Shown one piece after another: positions 13,609-17,142 of a stretch of 17,142 nucleotides of DNA (the first letter of the stretch is position 1; the number at the start of each line of letters is the position of its first letter). This stretch comes from Candidatus Faecousia faecipullorum (GTDB lineage Bacteria; Bacillota; Clostridia; Oscillospirales; Oscillospiraceae). The DNA is taken from contig DVJG01000144.1 in assembly GCA_018710805.1 (NCBI GenBank), positions 1 to 17,142 on the forward strand. Direction: 5' to 3'. The notes below the pieces were generated by a model, which worked only from the letters and a program-made list of their open reading frames with translations, had not been told where the DNA came from and made no database searches. A program made the position numbers and the translations under genes.

Positions 13609-15933
13609 TTACGGACGAAAGGAGATACTCTCTCCCTCCAAATGAAGCTTCAGCTTGCTGGGACGGCGGCTGCAGCGCAGAAGATAGCTTGCCAGGGGCC
13701 CCTCCACCTCCGACTGAACCAGGCGGCGCAGCTGACGGGCGCCGTCTGCCGGAGGGCACTTTTTCAGAAGAAATGCCGCCAGGTCCTCAGGGTATTGAAT
13801 CTGGGTACCCTGGGAGAGGACCCGTTCCTGGAGCCTATAGAGGTATTTCCAGGCAATGGCCTCCATGGCGCTCTGGCTCAGGCGCTCAAAGGGCACAATC
13901 TGGTCAATACGGCCCAAAAATTCCGGTGAAAAGGCATCCCGGAGCGCCCCTTCCATTTCCGCTCCCCGTCCGGCGGCACAGAAGCCCAGGCCTTCACCCT
14001 TGAGGCCGCCGCCGATGTTGGAGGTCATGACCACAATGGCATTCTTGAAGCTGACCTTTCGCCCTGTGGAATCGGTCAGGACTCCCTCTTCCATAATTTG
14101 CAGAAGGATGCCCGTCACATCCGGATGGGCTTTTTCCAGCTCGTCCAGCAGGACCAGGCAATAGGGTCTCCGGCGGACGGCCTCCGTGAGCTTTCCGCCC
14201 TCTTCGTATCCCACATAGCCCGGCGGGGCGCCAATGAGGCGGGATACGCTCTGCTTCTCCATATACTCCGTCATGTCAAGCCGGATCATGGCATCCTTGC
14301 TTCCGTAGACCTCCTGGGAAAGGGCCCGGCACAGTTCGGTTTTTCCCACCCCGGTGGGGCCCGTAAAGAGCAAACAGGCAATGGGGCGGGATATATCCCG
14401 GATACCGCTGTACCCTCTTCGCACTGCCTCCGCCACGGCGGAAACTGCCTTTTCCTGGCCCATAACCTGGGCAGAGAGAAGCCCTTCCAGATTCAGGAGC
14501 CGTTCCTTCTCTCCGGCGGTGAGACGGCCTGTGGGAATGCCTGTTCTCGCCGAAACCACTCCCGCAATGTCCTGGGCCGTAACCGCACGGCTTCGGCGGC
14601 CCTCCGAGGATTTGTTCAGATGCTGCAGCTGATCCCTGAGCTTTGCCGCTTTCTCAAATTCCCGCTCTCTGACAGCCTCCTGCAATTCCTGTTCCAGCGC
14701 CTTCCGGGCAGCACCGCCTCGGGTGGGACTCAGTTCCTCCATTCTGGCTCTGGCAGCTCCCTCGTCCAGCAGGTCAATGGCCTTATCCGGAAGGTACAAG
14801 TCCGGCAGATAGCGGATGGAAAGCCGCACCGCCTCTTTCAGGGCGTCCTCGGTGATACGCAGGTGATGGTGCCGTTCCAGCCCCGGCTTTAAGGCCCGAA
14901 GAATGTCCAGAGCCGTATTTTCCGAGGGTTCCTCCACCGGAACGGGCCGAAAGCGCCGCTCCAGTGCCGCATCCTTTTCGATATAGCGGCGGTATTCGTC
15001 CCGGGTGGTGGCTCCCAGCATTTGAAGCTCTCCGCGGCCCAGGGCAGGCTTGAAGATATTGGCGGCGTCAATGGCGCCTTCGGCAGCTCCGGCGCCTACG
15101 ATGGTGTGCATTTCGTCCACGAACAGGATCACGTCTCCGCTTCGGCGAATTTCCGCCAGCAGGTCCCGGAGCCGTTCCTCAAATTCGCCCCGGTATTTGG
15201 TTCCCGCCACCAAGGAGGCCATGTTCAGGCTCACCAGCCGCTTTTCCTTTAACTGCGGCGGCACGTTCCCAAGGGCCATCCGCTGGGCCAGGCCTTCGGC
15301 AATGGCCGTTTTTCCCACCCCCGGCTCTCCCACCAGGGCGGGGTTATTTTTATTTTTCCGGCAGAGAATGCCGATGACCATGTCGATCTCCTTCTCCCTG
15401 CCAATCACCGGCTCCATGGCCGATGCTTTTGCAATCAGATCCTCGCTGAATTGTTCCAGCAGCTTCGTAGATACCGCCTCCTTTGCTCCCCTGCCGGGAA
15501 GGGCCGCTTCCCAGCGCATTTCCTCAAGCGTTCCCGTAAACAGCGCGTCGGCGCTGACACCGCACAACGTCAGCACTTCCCTGGCACCGCCGCTTCCCTG
15601 CCGTGCCATGGCGAGAAGCAGGTGGGCCGGGCGTATCTCCCGACTGTGGGAGAACTTCGCCTCTCTCGCCGCCAGATGCAATAGTTTCCTTGCCTCGTTT
15701 GTGAGCCCCTGGGGCAGCGGCAGGTCCGCCCTTCCCACGCCCCATACCGTCTCCGCCAATGCCACCGCCGTCTCCGGTTCCACTCCCAGCGTCCGGAGCA
15801 CCCGCCCCGCACCTCCCGGGTCCCGGCTGAGAGACAGCAGTATGTGCTCCGAGCCTACACAGCTATGGCCCAGTTCCCGGGCCTCCCGGCCAGCTTCCCG
15901 AATGATGTCCAGGGTCCACAAATGATAGCGCAT
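13609..15933 (-). CDS. clpC: AAA+ unfoldase, ClpC family (Clp protease ATPase subunit)
   Basis: ClpC is a hexameric ATP-driven unfoldase that feeds substrates to ClpP. The 774-residue protein has a double Clp-N domain (about 1-145). The first AAA+ module has Walker A GEPGVGKT (202-209), Walker B ILFVDE (269-274) and arginine finger region LERRF (324-328). A short middle domain with a UVR-like helix (about 415-440) follows. The second module has GPTGVGKT (525-532), VLLDE (594-598) and pore loop GYVGYEEGG (572-580). LGF (649-651) matches the tripeptide that docks on ClpP. The length is slightly below the roughly 810 of B. subtilis ClpC, mostly in the middle domain. The ATG at 15933 has AAGGAGGG upstream; the one at 15957 lacks a site. 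ctsR, mcsA and mcsB are not adjacent, and no CtsR heptads or CIRCE element were seen upstream. Confidence 0.93.
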   Translation of the reverse strand: MRYHLWTLDIIREAGREARELGHSCVGSEHILLSLSRDPGGAGRVLRTLGVEPETAVALAETVWGVGRADLPLPQGLTNEARKLLHLAAREAKFSHSREIRPAHLLLAMARQGSGGAREVLTLCGVSADALFTGTLEEMRWEAALPGRGAKEAVSTKLLEQFSEDLIAKASAMEPVIGREKEIDMVIGILCRKNKNNPALVGEPGVGKTAIAEGLAQRMALGNVPPQLKEKRLVSLNMASLVAGTKYRGEFEERLRDLLAEIRRSGDVILFVDEMHTIVGAGAAEGAIDAANIFKPALGRGELQMLGATTRDEYRRYIEKDAALERRFRPVPVEEPSENTALDILRALKPGLERHHHLRITEDALKEAVRLSIRYLPDLYLPDKAIDLLDEGAARARMEELSPTRGGAARKALEQELQEAVREREFEKAAKLRDQLQHLNKSSEGRRSRAVTAQDIAGVVSARTGIPTGRLTAGEKERLLNLEGLLSAQVMGQEKAVSAVAEAVRRGYSGIRDISRPIACLLFTGPTGVGKTELCRALSQEVYGSKDAMIRLDMTEYMEKQSVSRLIGAPPGYVGYEEGGKLTEAVRRRPYCLVLLDELEKAHPDVTGILLQIMEEGVLTDSTGRKVSFKNAIVVMTSNIGGGLKGEGLGFCAAGRGAEMEGALRDAFSPEFLGRIDQIVPFERLSQSAMEAIAWKYLYRLQERVLSQGTQIQYPEDLAAFLLKKCPPADGARQLRRLVQSEVEGPLASYLLRCSRRPSKLKLHLEGESISFRP

Positions 15934-16014
15934 ATCAAACCCTCCTTCTTTTCCCATTCCGGGAGAGCATGGTCATGTTCACAAAAATTTATTCCTGTTT
16001 TTTTGAAAAAGGAA

Positions 16015-16042
16015 TTGCTTTTTCGAGAATCCATGCTACAAT
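16015..16042 (+). promoter_or_regulatory. Sigma-A promoter of the ferredoxin gene
   Basis: TTGCTT (16015-16020) and TACAAT (16037-16042) are 16 nt apart, and TGC immediately before the -10 makes an extended -10 element. Transcription would start near 16049, about 43 nt before the ferredoxin ATG. The 158-bp divergent gap (15934-16091) also must hold a clpC promoter on the other strand, but none stood out. Confidence 0.6.
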
Positions 16043-16091
16043 GAAGGTGCGTTTTCAGCGCGAGAATATACATCATATGGGAGGTAACACC

Positions 16092-16262
16092 ATGGCTTAC
16101 ATTATTACCGACGCTTGTGTCGCCTGCGGCTCCTGCGCCGAGCAGTGCCCTGTTGAGGCCATTTCCGAGGGCGACGGCAAGTACGTCATCGACGCCGATG
16201 TCTGCGTTTCCTGCGGTTCCTGCGCCGAACAGTGCCCCGCCGAGGCTATCGAGGAAGCTTAA
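16092..16262 (+). CDS. Small 2[4Fe-4S] clostridial-type ferredoxin
   Basis: The 56-residue cytoplasmic protein has two CxxCxxCxxxCP motifs, beginning at Cys9 and Cys38, each binding one cubane cluster by the usual crossed arrangement. It is the standard low-potential electron carrier of anaerobic clostridia, serving enzymes such as pyruvate:ferredoxin oxidoreductase and hydrogenases. The two halves are near-identical internal duplicates (CVACGSCAEQCPVEAI and CVSCGSCAEQCPAEAI). The ATG has GGGAGGT about 7 nt upstream. An in-frame extension to 15969 would begin before the promoter and is rejected. The gene is a single-gene unit, with its own promoter (16015-16042) and a strong terminator at 16293-16327. 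Which enzyme it partners cannot be read from the neighbours. Confidence 0.96.
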   Translation: MAYIITDACVACGSCAEQCPVEAISEGDGKYVIDADVCVSCGSCAEQCPAEAIEEA

Positions 16263-16292
16263 TCAGATTCTCTGATTTCCGCAAAACTCGAG

Positions 16293-16327
16293 ATTGGCCT
16301 ACGCAGAGATGCGTAGGCCAATTTTTT
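16293..16327 (+). terminator. Rho-independent terminator after the ferredoxin gene
   Basis: Twelve-base arms ATTGGCCTACGC (16293-16304) and GCGTAGGCCAAT (16311-16322) with a 6-nt loop are followed by six T (16322-16327). This is a textbook intrinsic terminator 30 nt after the stop codon. The next gene's start codon is only 24 nt beyond it, so that gene's transcription depends on readthrough or on an unseen promoter. Confidence 0.92.
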
Positions 16328-16350
16328 CTATTCTGCTGCAGGAGGCCAAA

Positions 16351-17046
16351 ATGGAGGTTTTTCCCAATGGTTTTACCTTGGCTGTGCCCGACGGATGCTT
16401 CCCCTTGGGAACCGATACCATGGCCCTGGGCCACTTTGCCAACATCCCCAAGCGGGGCCGCTGCCTGGACCTGGGTTCCGGCTGCGGTGCCCTTGGCATC
16501 CTTCTCTGCTCCACCCGACCGGACATTTCCGTCACCGGCTTGGAGCTGAACCCAACAGCCCACGATGCCGCCATGGAAAACATCCGGCGCAACGCGCTTG
16601 CCGCCCGCATGGAGAGTATATGCGGCGACATCCGAGAGGTTCCCAAACTTTTTCCGACAGGACGGTTTGATGTCTGCGTCTCCAATCCTCCCTATTACCC
16701 CGGAGGGCCTGCCAGCCGGCAAACGCCCTACGCCCGCCGCAATGATTTCTGCGCCCTCTCTGACCTGATGCGCGCTGCAGCCTGGGCCACCAAATTCGGC
16801 GGGGATTTTTTCCTTGTCCACAAGCCGGAGTTTCTGGAAGATATTCTTGTGGAGGCAAGGGCCGCAGGCTTCGCCGCCAAGCGGCTTTGTCTTCTGCGGC
16901 ACAAGCCCGGTCTTCCCGTGAGCCTGATTCTGGTGGGACTCCGGAAAGGCGGCAAGCCGGGGATGAAATGGGAAGAACAGACCCTTTACAGCGAAAACGG
17001 ACAGCCGTCCCAATTTTATAAGAATATCTATCACATGGAGGAATAA
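16351..17046 (+). CDS. tRNA1(Val) A37 N6-methyltransferase family protein (TrmN6/YabB, COG4123)
   Basis: The 231-residue product is a Rossmann-fold SAM-dependent methyltransferase. Motif I is LDLGSGCGALG (39-49), an acidic end of strand 2 lies at GLELNP (63-68), and the catalytic NPPY (112-115) is typical of N6-adenine methylation of nucleic acids. The N-terminal FPLGTDTMALGHF matches the substrate-side motif of the YfiC/TrmN6 group. The E. coli enzyme makes m6A37 in tRNA1(Val). The ATG at 16351 has AGGAGG about 7 nt upstream; an in-frame ATG at 16294 lies inside the terminator stem and is rejected. It is followed by rsmI with a 1-nt gap, like yabB-yazA-rsmI in B. subtilis but without yazA between them. 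Precise tRNA specificity is inferred from the family. Confidence 0.88.
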   Translation: MEVFPNGFTLAVPDGCFPLGTDTMALGHFANIPKRGRCLDLGSGCGALGILLCSTRPDISVTGLELNPTAHDAAMENIRRNALAARMESICGDIREVPKLFPTGRFDVCVSNPPYYPGGPASRQTPYARRNDFCALSDLMRAAAWATKFGGDFFLVHKPEFLEDILVEARAAGFAAKRLCLLRHKPGLPVSLILVGLRKGGKPGMKWEEQTLYSENGQPSQFYKNIYHMEE

Positions 17047-17047
17047 C

Positions 17048-17142
17048 ATGGCCGGAATGCTTTATCTGGTACCCACCCCCATCGGCAATCTGGGGGACAT
17101 CTCCATCCGCTGTCGGGAGACCCTGGAAAAGGCAGATTTCAT
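17048..17142 (+). CDS. rsmI: 16S rRNA (cytidine1402-2'-O)-methyltransferase RsmI, N-terminal fragment
   Basis: The first 31 codons are present and the gene runs off the right edge. The frame MAGMLYLVPTPIGNLGDISI contains the tetrapyrrole-methylase-fold signature LYLVxTPIGNLxD that is diagnostic of RsmI (EC 2.1.1.198). RsmI 2'-O-methylates C1402 of 16S rRNA, the same nucleotide that RsmH modifies on N4. The ATG at 17048 is preceded by GGAGGAA about 4 nt upstream, within the end of the trmN6-like gene. A second in-frame ATG at 17057 is a less well placed alternative. It is probably cotranscribed with the gene before it. Confidence 0.93.
   Translation, partial: MAGMLYLVPTPIGNLGDISIRCRETLEKADF

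Noticed and set aside
15934..16014. Promoter or CtsR/CIRCE element for clpC
   Set aside because: The A/T-rich stretch has only weak -10-like hexamers with poor -35 partners, and no CtsR heptad repeats or CIRCE inverted repeat are present.

Overview
The window is a housekeeping chromosomal segment from a low-complexity, fairly GC-rich member of the Bacillota. It is most likely class Clostridia, family Oscillospiraceae (Oscillibacter/Flavonifractor-like). That placement is inferred from four things: the dcw gene content and order, the meso-diaminopimelate type MurE, strong Gram-positive AGGAGG ribosome binding sites, and the small GTA(A/G)GG palindromes between genes. No rRNA, tRNA, CRISPR array, transposase, integrase or phage gene was seen.

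Positions 1-13370 (all minus strand, so read right to left) hold the division and cell wall (dcw) cluster. In transcription order it is mraZ, rsmH, ftsL, a class B PBP with two PASTA domains, murE, murF, mraY, ftsW, murG, divIB/ftsQ, ftsZ, and the start of a SAM-dependent methyltransferase cut by the window edge. Genes from mraZ to divIB are tightly packed, with 4-8 nt overlaps (mraZ/rsmH, murE/murF, ftsW/murG) or short gaps. They look like one operon driven by a good sigma-A promoter at 13428-13456 with MraZ-type repeats just downstream. ftsZ has its own clear sigma-A promoter (1472-1500). Together these genes make UDP-MurNAc-pentapeptide (murE, murF), lipid I (mraY) and lipid II (murG), polymerise and cross-link it at the septum (ftsW with the PBP), and assemble the divisome (ftsZ, divIB, ftsL). 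murD, murC, murB and ftsA, often found in such clusters, are absent here.

Positions 13609-15933 (minus) encode a ClpC-type AAA+ unfoldase, separated from mraZ by about 240 bp. That gap holds a short palindrome, a perfect GAAC-N4-GTTC (LexA-like) inverted repeat, the mraZ promoter and the MraZ repeats. From 16015 on, the plus strand carries a promoter, a 56-residue 2[4Fe-4S] ferredoxin gene with a strong intrinsic terminator, a TrmN6/YabB-type tRNA adenine methyltransferase gene, and the first 95 bases of rsmI.

Nothing here amounts to a new defence or mobile system. The points most worth a second look are regulatory: the LexA-like box upstream of mraZ, and a sigma-E-like promoter plus long hairpin ahead of the PBP gene. 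Several protein oddities also stand out: the divergent FtsZ C-terminal peptide, the unusually long basic tail of DivIB, and substitutions near the FtsW catalytic Asp.
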